64,000 nucleotides of DNA from Alphaproteobacteria bacterium. GTDB lineage: Bacteria; Pseudomonadota; Alphaproteobacteria; Micropepsales; Micropepsaceae. Within the stretch, counting starts at the first letter, position 1. Every line of letters begins with the position of its first letter. Location of the stretch: positions 1 through 64,000 of the forward strand of contig JAFARO010000017.1 of NCBI GenBank assembly GCA_019245415.1. The letters run 5' to 3'. The translations under genes were made by a program, and so were the position numbers. Shown in pieces: positions 27,253 through 35,503 of this stretch. The notes under the pieces were generated by a model that saw nothing but the letters and a program-made list of their open reading frames with translations, did not search any database and was not told where the DNA came from.

Positions 27253-28659
27253 ATGGGACTCGACGCACGCCTGGCCGCGGCCGCGATCCTGGTCCTGGGC
27301 CTGTGCGCCACCGTCGCGATCTCATGGCCGGGGCATCTCTCCTACGATTCCATCGTGCAGCTCAACGACGGCCGCAACGGCTTCTATCATTCCTGGCACC
27401 CGCCGGTCATGGCGTGGCTCCTCGGTCTGGGCGACAACCTGCTGACCGGCACAGGATTGTTCTTGGCTTTCGATGCGACGCTGGGCTTCGCCGCGCTGTT
27501 CGCGATCCTGTGGCTTGGGCCGGTGCGAAGCTGGAGCGCGGTGGTGGCGGCGCTGGTCCTCGTGGCGCTGCCGCAGCTGGTGCTCTATCAAGCGATCGTC
27601 TGGAAGGACGTGCTGTTCGCCGATGCCGCGGTCGCGGCCTTTGTCGCGCTGGCATTCGCGGAGGCGCAGTGGAAGCACACCGCGCGACGCCTGCTCTGGC
27701 TTGCGCTGGCGGCGGCGTTCCTCGTGCTGGTGGTGCTCGCGCGCCAGAACGGCGCGGTGCTGATCCCCTTCGCAGCAGTGGCCACCGCGACGCCGGCTTG
27801 GCGCAACAAAGGCCGCCGTATGGGACTCGCCTACGGCGCGGGCCTGATCGCCATTGTCGCAGCGCTTTCGCTGGCGGCAGCGGCAGCGTTCGACAAGCAC
27901 AGCGACCACGGACAGGGGCCGCGTGCCCAGCTCATGGTGTTGAGGCTCTACGATCTCATCGGCGCGCTCAAACACGAGCCCGCGATGCCGCTCGCGCGGC
28001 TGGACGAGGATGCGCCCGAATTGGCGAGGCTGATGCGCAGCGACGGGATCCGGCTCTACACGCCGCAGCGCAACGACACGCTGGTAGGCTCGCAAGCCTT
28101 GCAGGACGAGCTGGGCGACGTGCCGCCCGAATTGCTCGCCGCGCAATGGGACGATCTCATTCTCCATCGTCCCTGGCTGTACTTGCGCACACGCGCCAGC
28201 GTCTTCGCCTGGGTGTTCTTCACGCCCGATCTCAGCGCCTGCCGGCCCGTCTTCACCGGCATCGAAGGCCCGGCCGGCGAGATGCAGGATCTGGGACTGA
28301 GCCCCAGGATGGACGGCCGAGACCGCGCCCTCGCAGCCTACGCCAAAACCTTCCAGGGCACGCCCGCGTTCTCGCATGCGGCCTTCGCGCTGATCGGCTT
28401 GCTGGCGGCGCTGGTCCTATTCAAGCGCAAGCGGCCCGGCGACACGGCGCTCGCCTGGCTGGTGCTTGGGGCGCTCGGCTTTGCGGCGAGCTTCTTCGCC
28501 ATCGCGATCGCCTGCGACTATCGCTACCTCTACGCCCTCGATCTGGCAGCGCTCGCGGCCGTCTTCGCGGTGGCCTGCGACCCGGGCTATTTGTTCCAGG
28601 TTGTGGCGATGTGGCTGGGATCGTTCTGGCTGGCGCGCTCCGAGGCCAGGAAGTCGTAA
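27253..28659 (+). CDS. Polytopic membrane protein, GT-C glycosyltransferase-like
   Basis: A 468-residue integral membrane protein with roughly ten hydrophobic helices (e.g. AAAILVLGLCATVAIS, VVAALVLVALPQLVLYQAIV, LLWLALAAAFLVLVVLA) and a soluble stretch at about residues 225-330. Early loops contain SYDSIVQLNDGRNGFYHSWH, an acidic first luminal/periplasmic loop of the sort seen in GT-C transferases. I do not recognise a named subfamily, and a catalytic DD/ED pair cannot be assigned with confidence. The ATG at 27253 has AAGGGGGG upstream. The 3' end overlaps the opposite-strand Cys-cluster gene by 73 bp. Confidence 0.65.
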   Translation: MGLDARLAAAAILVLGLCATVAISWPGHLSYDSIVQLNDGRNGFYHSWHPPVMAWLLGLGDNLLTGTGLFLAFDATLGFAALFAILWLGPVRSWSAVVAALVLVALPQLVLYQAIVWKDVLFADAAVAAFVALAFAEAQWKHTARRLLWLALAAAFLVLVVLARQNGAVLIPFAAVATATPAWRNKGRRMGLAYGAGLIAIVAALSLAAAAAFDKHSDHGQGPRAQLMVLRLYDLIGALKHEPAMPLARLDEDAPELARLMRSDGIRLYTPQRNDTLVGSQALQDELGDVPPELLAAQWDDLILHRPWLYLRTRASVFAWVFFTPDLSACRPVFTGIEGPAGEMQDLGLSPRMDGRDRALAAYAKTFQGTPAFSHAAFALIGLLAALVLFKRKRPGDTALAWLVLGALGFAASFFAIAIACDYRYLYALDLAALAAVFAVACDPGYLFQVVAMWLGSFWLARSEARKS

Positions 28660-28943
28660 TAGCCGCAACGTCCGCCGGGATATTCGCGGCAGATCGTGGG
28701 GCGCGCTTTATAGACGGTGCAACGGCGTTCCTCTGTGTCGAAAAAACGGCAGACGCGGCCGAAATGGACGTCGGCCTTGCGGCGCATCGCGTATTTGGCG
28801 CCGACCTCGACCTTGGTGAATTTCTTGCGCGCTTTGGCGAAAGACAGCCCGAAATACTTGGCCAGCCGGCCGACATCGCGCTTGGTGAGCTGGATCAGCG
28901 GATAGGAGCAGCAATAGCCGGGGCACTTGGCGCAATTGTACAT
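28587..28943 (-). CDS. YkgJ-family cysteine-cluster (metal-chelating) protein
   Basis: A 118-residue small protein with the conserved cluster YNCAKCPGYCCSYP near the start, then RVCRFFDTEERRCTVYKARP and TICREYPGGRCGYYDF. These regularly spaced cysteines define the YkgJ/CxxCxxCC family, thought to bind zinc or an iron-sulfur centre; its role is unknown. No Shine-Dalgarno is visible before the ATG at 28943, but homolog-like sequence begins exactly there. The gene overlaps the end of the divergent-strand membrane protein gene by 73 bp. Confidence 0.82.
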   Translation of the reverse strand: MYNCAKCPGYCCSYPLIQLTKRDVGRLAKYFGLSFAKARKKFTKVEVGAKYAMRRKADVHFGRVCRFFDTEERRCTVYKARPTICREYPGGRCGYYDFLASERASQNDPSHIATTWNK

Positions 28944-29149
28944 GGGACGCGGGATTCGGGCTTCCGGCTCAAGCAACAGGAGAACGCGCGACGTTGCAAG
29001 GCCGTTCCGGAAAGCCTCGGGCCCGATGTTGACGACAAGTGGCACGGAATCGGTAACGGATCGTAAACGCCGCCATCAAACCATTTCTTCATCCCGCATC
29101 GGCAAACTCGAAAGGCGTTCCCAGGAAAGCCCTTAGGGCCCAGAATCGA

Positions 29150-31117
29150 TTGTCGCTCAGGACCGACATCTTCAAGTCGCCGGGCAAGCCGCACTGGGTG
29201 AGCCAGCGCGAACGGGCAGCGGCGCGCGACGCGCTGGTCGATGTGGCACGTTCGCTGGTGTCGAAGGAAGGCGAGGCGGCGCTGTCGCTCGGCAAAGTCG
29301 CCGATGCCGCCGGCCTGGCACGCGCCACGGTCTATGGCTACTTCTCGGGCAAGAGCGAACTTCTGCGCGCGATCACCGCGCATGGCGTTTTTCTGCCGGG
29401 CCACGAACCGCCTGCGACAGCTGCCGAAGTCGAACCCGCTGGCGGGCCCGCAAGCCCCGAACCCAAGATGGGTGACGACGACGAGGATGAATGGCTCGTC
29501 TTCGAGGGGACCGACGCCGCCGGCGAAACGCCGGAGCAGCCGGTGGAAGCGGCGCCAGAGCAACCAGCCGCCGAGCCGGCCGCAGACGACGCTCCCGCGC
29601 CCGGGGATAGCGGAACTTCGATTGCGACTGCGGCAGAGGCTGAGCCGCAAGCGCCAGCCGATGAGGCGGCCGAAGAAAGGCAGACAGAGCCACCGGCCAT
29701 CGAGGCGCCCCTTCGTGCCCACACGGTGGACGTCGAACCCCCGATCCAGGAACCTGTTTCACAAGAGCCCGAGCCGCAGGCGGCCGCGTTTGCGCCGGAC
29801 CAGGAACAGCGCACGCTTCAGGCCACGCATCTGGAAGAGATCGCGCGGCGGCTAATCCTGCCGGAGAGCGCGCTCAAGGAAGGCACCGACGCCGTCATCG
29901 CGCGGCTCGATATGCGCGTGCGGGTGCTGGAGAAGTCGGTGGCTGCGCTCGAAACGCGTAGCAACGCTCAGGACGCCGAATTGCCGAGGCGCCTGCGGCC
30001 GCTTTCAGAGCAGATCGAGCAGCTCGCTGCGCGTGCCGATTCCGGTGAGCGCCGTCATCTGGAAACCGCGGCTGAGCTGCGGCTGGCGGTGCATTCGCTC
30101 GAGACCCGTCTGAACGCGCTTGCTCCGGCGCCGCAGGAACCGGCTCAAGCCTTCGACCCCGCGGCGTTCTCCATCGAAGTCGAGGCTGCCGAGGAGGCCG
30201 TGCCGAACGAGCCGGAGAGCCGCGCGGCAGAGGATGCCTTGTCGGAAGAGGCCAAGCCCCATTATCTCGCAGCGGTGCGCAATCTGGCGAACGAAGGCGC
30301 GCGTCAGGCCGCCCAACGCGAGAACGAGATCGCTGAGGAGCGCCGCATGCGCCGGCGCCGCATGATCGTGGCCGGCGGGATCGCGGCGACGTGCTTGGTG
30401 GTCCTCGGTGCGCTGGTCGCGTTTCGCCCCGGCGCGCATGGCGTCTCGGTCGCGCGCTCGTTCCCCAATCCGGCGTTCAAACATGCGCCGGTGCTGGCGC
30501 CGCTCGACCGCTTGACCCAGCTCGCCGACAGGGGCAACGCCGATGCCGAATTGCTGGTCGGCCTCAAATATCTGTCGCGCACCGGCCAGGAAGCGTCGGC
30601 GCTGCGTTGGCTGGCGCGCGCGGCAGAGGCGGGCAACGCGGTGGCGTTGAATGCGCTGGGCACGCTCTATCAGCAGGGCCGCGGCGTCAAAGCCGATTCC
30701 GCGATGGCGGCGCGTCTCTATTTGGCGGCGGCCGCGAAGGGCAATCGCCACGCGATGAGCAATCTGGCGATCCTCTATGCCGGCGGCGATGCGCGCCTCA
30801 AGGATCTCCCGGAAGCCGCGCGCTGGTTCGAGCGCTCGGCAAGCCTCGGCTATGTCGACGCGCAGTTCAATCTCGCGGTGCTCTACGAGCGCGGCGATGG
30901 CGTAGCGCAGAGCCTGATCGACGCCTACAAATGGTATGCCATCGCCGCGGCGGCCGGCGACGCCGTCTCCAAGGCGCGGGCGGGTGCAATCGCGACGCAG
31001 CTGACGCCGGAGGAATTGTCGGCCGCCGAAAAGGCGGCGTCCGAGTTCCGCGCCGCGCGTCCCGATCCCGCCAGCAACGACGTCCCCGCGATCGCCGAGC
31101 TGCTGGCGGCGAAGTAG
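29150..31117 (+). CDS. TetR-type HTH / transmembrane / Sel1-repeat fusion protein
   Basis: A 655-residue mosaic. Residues about 20-75 are a TetR-like DNA-binding domain (AARDALVDVARSLVSKEG, LSLGKVADAAGLARATVYGY, FSGKSELLRAI). Residues 85-220 are acidic and Pro/Ala-rich; 225-325 are predicted coiled coil. A basic stretch (EERRMRRRR) precedes one transmembrane helix at about 405-425. The C-terminal part (about 450-620) has Sel1-type repeats (ALGTLYQQGRGVKAD, NLAVLYERGDGVAQS, AYKWYAIAAAAGD) and would be periplasmic. The start is TTG at 29150, with AGGG upstream. The topology implies a membrane-held DNA-binding protein with a periplasmic protein-interaction arm. The TetR ligand domain is absent. 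Confidence 0.8.
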   Translation: MSLRTDIFKSPGKPHWVSQRERAAARDALVDVARSLVSKEGEAALSLGKVADAAGLARATVYGYFSGKSELLRAITAHGVFLPGHEPPATAAEVEPAGGPASPEPKMGDDDEDEWLVFEGTDAAGETPEQPVEAAPEQPAAEPAADDAPAPGDSGTSIATAAEAEPQAPADEAAEERQTEPPAIEAPLRAHTVDVEPPIQEPVSQEPEPQAAAFAPDQEQRTLQATHLEEIARRLILPESALKEGTDAVIARLDMRVRVLEKSVAALETRSNAQDAELPRRLRPLSEQIEQLAARADSGERRHLETAAELRLAVHSLETRLNALAPAPQEPAQAFDPAAFSIEVEAAEEAVPNEPESRAAEDALSEEAKPHYLAAVRNLANEGARQAAQRENEIAEERRMRRRRMIVAGGIAATCLVVLGALVAFRPGAHGVSVARSFPNPAFKHAPVLAPLDRLTQLADRGNADAELLVGLKYLSRTGQEASALRWLARAAEAGNAVALNALGTLYQQGRGVKADSAMAARLYLAAAAKGNRHAMSNLAILYAGGDARLKDLPEAARWFERSASLGYVDAQFNLAVLYERGDGVAQSLIDAYKWYAIAAAAGDAVSKARAGAIATQLTPEELSAAEKAASEFRAARPDPASNDVPAIAELLAAK

Positions 31118-31119
31118 CG

Positions 31120-32784
31120 CTAGGTTTTCGGCAGTACACGGATGATCGCCATCATGCCGCCGTCCTCGTGATCGAGGATGTGGCAGTGATAGACGAAATC
31201 GCCGACCACCGCGCCGCGGAAATCCATCTTGACCTTGATCGAGGGATAGCGGCCTCGGCCCTTCCAGAAGCCGACCTGGTAGGTGTCGTAGAATTGCTGC
31301 TGGTCCTTGGGTATGGGCACGCCGTTCACTTCCTCGACCAGAAAGTGAATCTGGTGGATGTGGAATTCATGCACCTCGGGCGAGCGGTTCTGGATGGTCC
31401 ATTCCTCGACCGCGCCGCGCGTGGTGACGATGGCCGGCGGATTGTCGGGATTGAAGAGTTGCAGCGGCTGGCCCTCGACCGCGATGTAGAAGTTCACGGT
31501 CTCGCCGCCGGGCGCCTTCGACGCGCCATGCGCCATGGCCATGGCGCCGGAGGGCGGCGGCAGCTCGGCGCGCGAGGGGATCTCGATGAAATAGAGATGC
31601 CGGCGCGCCGTCACCTTGGCGTCGGCAAGATTTTCGAAGAGCTGCTTTGTCGGCGGCCCGTTGCGCGGCGGGACCTTTTTCAATGCGGGCGCGCCGTTGC
31701 CAACCAGGATGTTCGCCAAGGTCCGCCTCGGATTGCTATCGGAGGCCGGACCGCCTGCGATGGTTTCGGTCTCGAGCACCGCGCTCGTCACCCCCGCTCC
31801 TGGGGGGGCCACGACGAACTCGACCCTGCCGGCCGGCGGCAGAAGGACGCCGGTCTGGGTGACGATGACGCCTTGGCGCGTGCCGTCCTGGGAACCCGTT
31901 GGCACTCCGTCGAAGCCCACGATCTGCAGCGGCTGCTCGACGCCGTCATACTTGATGCGCAAGTCCATGATCGTGTTCGCGGCGGCGTTGGCGACGCGCC
32001 AGAACTCGGGCTGGCCAGACTGCATGGTGATGGTCGCCGGCGTGTATTTGGGGAACGGCACCGTCACGTAGTTCACCGACACGTCCCAGCCCGGAACGGG
32101 GATCAGCGGGTTCGAGACGCCGTGCAAATCGCCTCTGCGCGGCTCGTCGCGCAGCACGATGTAGCGCTGCGGCAGGCCCGACACGGCGGGCTGGATATTG
32201 GCGATGCCTTCCACCTCGATGAGACCGCTCGCGCCGCCCTGCACCTCGATCGACGAAATGCCGTGGATGTGAGGATGATACCAGTAGAGTCCGGGGGGCT
32301 CGGTCGGCGGGATGCGGAATGCGTAGTCGAAACTGCTCCCGGCATTGACGACCGTGTGGATGACCTCGTCGCCATGGCAGGACGGCGTCACGTTCATGCC
32401 GTGGAAATGCATGTTCACCGAGGTGTCGGTCTGGTCGGTGTCTCCGCAGACCGTCCCCGTGATGGCCATGTCCATGCCGCCGGCAGACGGCGGCAGCGCG
32501 TTGGTGAGGTGAATCAGGATGCGATCGCCCGGTAGCACATGGAAGGTGGGCGACATCTTGCCATCGGGGGTGACGAAGCAATAAAGCGTGCGGCCCTCGT
32601 CATCGGTGTCCGTGCGATAGCTGAGCGAGGTCTCGAGTACGCCGTTGACGCTGGTCAGATCGGGCGGCTGGGCGATCTCGCTGCCCGCGGCCGGGCGCGG
32701 ACAGGCCCCGCCATCGGCCATCGCCGCTGCCGGCACCAGCACTACGCCCAGTAAGGCCAATAACGCACCCGCAAACAACCGCAT
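31120..32784 (-). CDS. Multicopper oxidase
   Basis: A 554-residue exported cupredoxin-repeat oxidase with signal MRLFAGALLALLGVVLVPAAAMA. The four copper-binding motifs are NMHFHGMNV, WYHPHIHG, HEFHIHQIHF and YHCHILDHEDGGMM; the last supplies the type 1 Cys and His. Such enzymes couple one-electron oxidation of metals or phenols to O2 reduction. The substrate is uncertain: it could be Cu(I), Mn or an organic compound. There is a modest Met/Ala/His stretch near AMAMAHGAS but no long Met-rich arm. GAGG lies eight bases before the chosen ATG; an in-frame ATG six bases upstream is possible. It converges on the Sel1 gene with a two-base gap. Confidence 0.92.
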   Translation of the reverse strand: MRLFAGALLALLGVVLVPAAAMADGGACPRPAAGSEIAQPPDLTSVNGVLETSLSYRTDTDDEGRTLYCFVTPDGKMSPTFHVLPGDRILIHLTNALPPSAGGMDMAITGTVCGDTDQTDTSVNMHFHGMNVTPSCHGDEVIHTVVNAGSSFDYAFRIPPTEPPGLYWYHPHIHGISSIEVQGGASGLIEVEGIANIQPAVSGLPQRYIVLRDEPRRGDLHGVSNPLIPVPGWDVSVNYVTVPFPKYTPATITMQSGQPEFWRVANAAANTIMDLRIKYDGVEQPLQIVGFDGVPTGSQDGTRQGVIVTQTGVLLPPAGRVEFVVAPPGAGVTSAVLETETIAGGPASDSNPRRTLANILVGNGAPALKKVPPRNGPPTKQLFENLADAKVTARRHLYFIEIPSRAELPPPSGAMAMAHGASKAPGGETVNFYIAVEGQPLQLFNPDNPPAIVTTRGAVEEWTIQNRSPEVHEFHIHQIHFLVEEVNGVPIPKDQQQFYDTYQVGFWKGRGRYPSIKVKMDFRGAVVGDFVYHCHILDHEDGGMMAIIRVLPKT

Positions 32785-32978
32785 CGCCATTTCCTCGTCG
32801 TGAATCGGGCGTTCCCAACCCTGCGGGCCGCGTCCCAGCCCTACCTTCCACAATTGCGAATAATTCTCAAGATGAGACGGCTGCGGCACGGACGGATGCG
32901 CCGCGCGGCCGCGTTGATCGTGGCATGCAGGCCCAAGGGGCGATAGGTCTAAGCCCCTGCGATCACCAGGAGGGGTGC

Positions 32979-34166
32979 ATGGACCACGATCAGCGGCGCG
33001 ACCGCAGCGAGCGACCCAGGACGCCGTTTCGCCAGAGCTTCCGCCAATGGGTCTACCTCATCCTGGAAGAGGGCCAGACCGAGGGCGCCATGAGCCGCGC
33101 CGTCGAATATTTCCTGATCGCGCTCATCGTCAGCAACACGATCGCGGTGGTTCTCGAGACGGTGCCGGAGCTCTACAATCCCTATCGCATCTTCTTCACC
33201 GCCTTCGAGCAGATCACCGTCTACATCTTCGCCATCGAATATTTCTTCCGGCTGTGGTCGTCGGTGGAGGATCCCAGAATCGGGCACGACACGGGCTGGA
33301 GCGGGCGGCTGCGCTTTGCACTGCGCCCGATGATGATCGTCGACTTCCTGTCCTTTGCACCTTATTTCATCGCGCTTGGCTTGGGCGGCGCCATCGACTT
33401 GCGCGCGCTGCGCGTATTGAGGCTGCTCCGGCTGCTCAAGATCGCGCGCTATTCCCAGGCCATGCCGGCGCTGCTGGGCGTCCTTTATGCGGAGCGCCGC
33501 GCGCTGTTCGGCGCCTTCATCCTGCTGATCTTCACAGTCTGCGTATCGGGCGAAATCATGCATCTGATCGAGGGCGGGGTTCAGCCCAAGGCCTTCGGCA
33601 CGCTTCCCGGATCGATGTATTGGGCGATCACGACCTTGACGACGGTGGGGTACGGCGACGAGACGCCGCTCACCTGGGCCGGCAAGCTGTTCGCCGGCAT
33701 CACCATGGTGACGGGCCTGGTGCTGTTCGCCCTGCCCGTCGGCATCATTGCCACCGGCTTCGTCAACGGGCTGCACAAGCGCGAATTCACCATCACGTGG
33801 AGCATGGTCAAGCGCCAGCCGCTGTTCGACGGTTTCGACGTCGAGGCTATCGGCCACATTTTGGAGAACATGGGCGCGAGCGTGATGCAGGACCACACCC
33901 GCATCACCGTCGCCGGCCAGGATGCGAACATGTTCTACCTGGTGATCGCTGGCCGCGCCCATGCGGAGGACGAGAGCGGTTCCTGGGACATCGAGCCCGG
34001 CGACATCATCGGCGACGAGTCGCTCAAGGACGGCGCGGTCTATGCCCGCACGGTGTGGGCGCGCACCGAAATCCGGATGATGAATTTGATGGGCGAGGAT
34101 CTTCGCCGGCTGGCGCGCAAATATCCGCTGCTCGGCCAACGACTGCGCGGCGAAGTGGCGTGGTGA
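32979..34166 (+). CDS. Voltage-gated K+ channel with C-terminal cNMP-binding-like domain
   Basis: A 395-residue six-TM channel. S1-S3 lie between about 40 and 135; S4 is DLRALRVLRLLRLLKIARYS, with Arg at every third position. The pore has the K+ filter TVGYGD at 222-227, followed by S6 (VTGLVLFALPVGIIATGFVNG). Residues about 285-390 form a cyclic-nucleotide-binding-type domain (IEPGDIIGDESLKDGAVYARTV), resembling MlotiK1-like channels but with a weaker phosphate-binding cassette. AGGAGG precedes the ATG. It would conduct K+ across the inner membrane under voltage and possibly cAMP control. Confidence 0.92.
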   Translation: MDHDQRRDRSERPRTPFRQSFRQWVYLILEEGQTEGAMSRAVEYFLIALIVSNTIAVVLETVPELYNPYRIFFTAFEQITVYIFAIEYFFRLWSSVEDPRIGHDTGWSGRLRFALRPMMIVDFLSFAPYFIALGLGGAIDLRALRVLRLLRLLKIARYSQAMPALLGVLYAERRALFGAFILLIFTVCVSGEIMHLIEGGVQPKAFGTLPGSMYWAITTLTTVGYGDETPLTWAGKLFAGITMVTGLVLFALPVGIIATGFVNGLHKREFTITWSMVKRQPLFDGFDVEAIGHILENMGASVMQDHTRITVAGQDANMFYLVIAGRAHAEDESGSWDIEPGDIIGDESLKDGAVYARTVWARTEIRMMNLMGEDLRRLARKYPLLGQRLRGEVAW

Positions 34167-34194
34167 TGGAGGTGAGGAGGCTTGGCGGCGAAGA

Positions 34195-34556
34195 AGCGAG
34201 TGGGGAGATTCTGTTGCCCAGCTCTCCCCGGGCTGCGCTTACCTATTAGGCAGCGAGGGCCATTTCATTATCGTTGGCACCTGTACGATGAGCCCGATAA
34301 CGGCGGAACCATACCGAGCGAAAGAACCACCTTTACACGTCCGTCGATCCTGTTTCGCCCCCGCCGAGGGGCTCCGCCCGGAAGTCGGAAATCAGAATTC
34401 AGAAATCAGAAAGGCGCTTCTGACTTCCGATTTCTGGCTTCCGACCTCCGGCGCGAAGCGCCTTGGTGGAGGCGCCGGGTACCGCCCCCGGGTCCGGTCC
34501 GCTTATTACGAGGCCGTTTATCGCCATAGTCCGGTTGCCCGGACATCCGCAATATA
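34195..34556 (-). ncRNA. ssrA: tmRNA, circularly permuted two-piece form
   Basis: Read on the minus strand, the acceptor piece comes first: it contains GGACCCGGGGGCGGTACCCG and ends CGCCTCCACCA at 34464. An intervening segment follows (34463-34363). The coding piece then starts GGGGGCGAAACAGGATCGAC at 34362. GGGGGCG pairs with CGCCTCC to rebuild the acceptor stem with the G3-U pair expected for alanine charging. The tag frame runs from 34278 to 34243: codons for ANDNEMALAA, then TAA TAG. A pseudoknot follows (GGGGAGA/TCTCCCC with GCCC/GGGC, 34202-34233). This matches the alphaproteobacterial permuted ssrA layout. The outer ends are approximate. Confidence 0.9.
34363..34463 (-). other. tmRNA intervening segment made of heptamer repeats forming a hairpin
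   Basis: On the plus strand, 34380-34410 reads as consecutive heptamers (GGAAGTC, GGAAATC, AGAATTC, AGAAATC, AGAA). 34418-34450 gives the complementary series TTCTGAC, TTCCGAT, TTCTGGC, TTCCGAC. The two blocks can pair as an imperfect stem of about 30 bp, and a small GGCGC/GCGCC hairpin sits next to the CCA end. This part should be excised during maturation into the two RNA pieces. Confidence 0.75.
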
Positions 34557-34567
34557 GGCGCTCCAGC

Positions 34568-35503
34568 TTAAGATTTGAAGGCGGCATTGCGTCTGGCGAG
34601 GCGCTGGAGTTCGCGCCAGGGCCAGGGCAACAGCACCGCGGCCGCGATCAGCAGATCGCGCGCGCGGCGGATGAGCGAAAAAGCCAGGGCTGTGGCGGGC
34701 GAAATGGCGAACAGACCGCACAGCGCCACATAGGCCCCCTCCTGTACGCCGACGGCGCCCGGCACGAAAAAGCCCAGGGCCCGGATGGCGCCCACCACGC
34801 TGTCGATGACGAGCGCGGGAGCAAAGCCGACCGCTTTCTGCATAAGGCGGAAAATCAGCCAGGTCTCGCCCGCACCGAGAAACCAGCCCAGCAGATGCAG
34901 CAGGAAGGCCGCGCGGCTGTCGCCGGGCCGGGGCGCAACACGCCGCAGCGCGAGCAGACCGCGGCGCAAGAGCTTCGGCTGGCGCCAGGCGACGCGGAAC
35001 GCCGGGCGCAGGATGAGAAGTGCTGCCGCCGTCACGATGGCCGCAGCGAGAGCGATCACGGCAAGCACGTCTCTGCGATGAAGAAATGCCAGCAACGCCA
35101 GGCCGGCCAGCACATAGGGAATTTTGGCGGCGAACTCGATCAGGAGGTCGAGAAAGGTCCAGGCCAGCGCGTTTCGCCGCCCCACGCCCAGGAGCGCCAG
35201 CGCGCGCGCGCCCAAGGCAACCCCGCCGAGCTGCGAGAATGGCAGCACTTCCGATCCCGCGTCGCGCAACGCCCGTGCCCAGGCAAAGTGCGCCGCATTC
35301 GGCCTTGGCGCGATGCGCGCGCCCAAGCGCCACGCTGCTCCGAGAACCGCAATCACTGGCAAATGCGCGAGCGCGACGAGCAAAAGGCCGCCAAGGCCGA
35401 TGGCGGCGAGTGCGTCTTTGACCGGAACCCATCCGGCACCGACGACGAGCCAGGCGAGAAGCGCGGTGCCGGCGGCGAACGCCAGCAGCGCCAGTGCTTT
35501 CAT
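34568..35503 (-). CDS. Flippase-like (LPG synthase TM / HpnL-type) membrane protein
   Basis: A 311-residue polytopic protein of the lysylphosphatidylglycerol-synthase TM-region / UPF0104 superfamily, which includes the hopanoid transporter HpnL. Signature parts are EVLPFSQLGGVALGARAL, FLDLLIEFAAKIPYVLAGLA and AIRALGFFVPGAVGVQEGAYVAL. About eight hydrophobic helices are visible. The ATG overlaps the TGA of the sulfotransferase gene (ATGA), so the two are translationally coupled. This suggests a joint role, for example modifying and moving a lipid. The transported molecule is unknown. Its stop lies 12 bp from the tmRNA region on the same strand. Confidence 0.85.
   Translation of the reverse strand: MKALALLAFAAGTALLAWLVVGAGWVPVKDALAAIGLGGLLLVALAHLPVIAVLGAAWRLGARIAPRPNAAHFAWARALRDAGSEVLPFSQLGGVALGARALALLGVGRRNALAWTFLDLLIEFAAKIPYVLAGLALLAFLHRRDVLAVIALAAAIVTAAALLILRPAFRVAWRQPKLLRRGLLALRRVAPRPGDSRAAFLLHLLGWFLGAGETWLIFRLMQKAVGFAPALVIDSVVGAIRALGFFVPGAVGVQEGAYVALCGLFAISPATALAFSLIRRARDLLIAAAVLLPWPWRELQRLARRNAAFKS

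Noticed and set aside
25974..29066. A continuous plus-strand open frame of about 1030 codons
   Set aside because: It runs antisense to the HWE kinase and rlmJ, across the membrane-protein gene in another frame and then antisense to the YkgJ gene. The translation is Arg/Ala/Gly-rich noise, a product of high G+C.
30391..32535. A plus-strand open frame of about 710 codons
   Set aside because: It is a frame shadow of the Sel1 fusion gene and antisense to the multicopper oxidase.
34288..34557. Short plus-strand open frames over the tmRNA locus
   Set aside because: They are antisense to conserved tmRNA elements (acceptor stem, tag, pseudoknot), which explain the sequence better.
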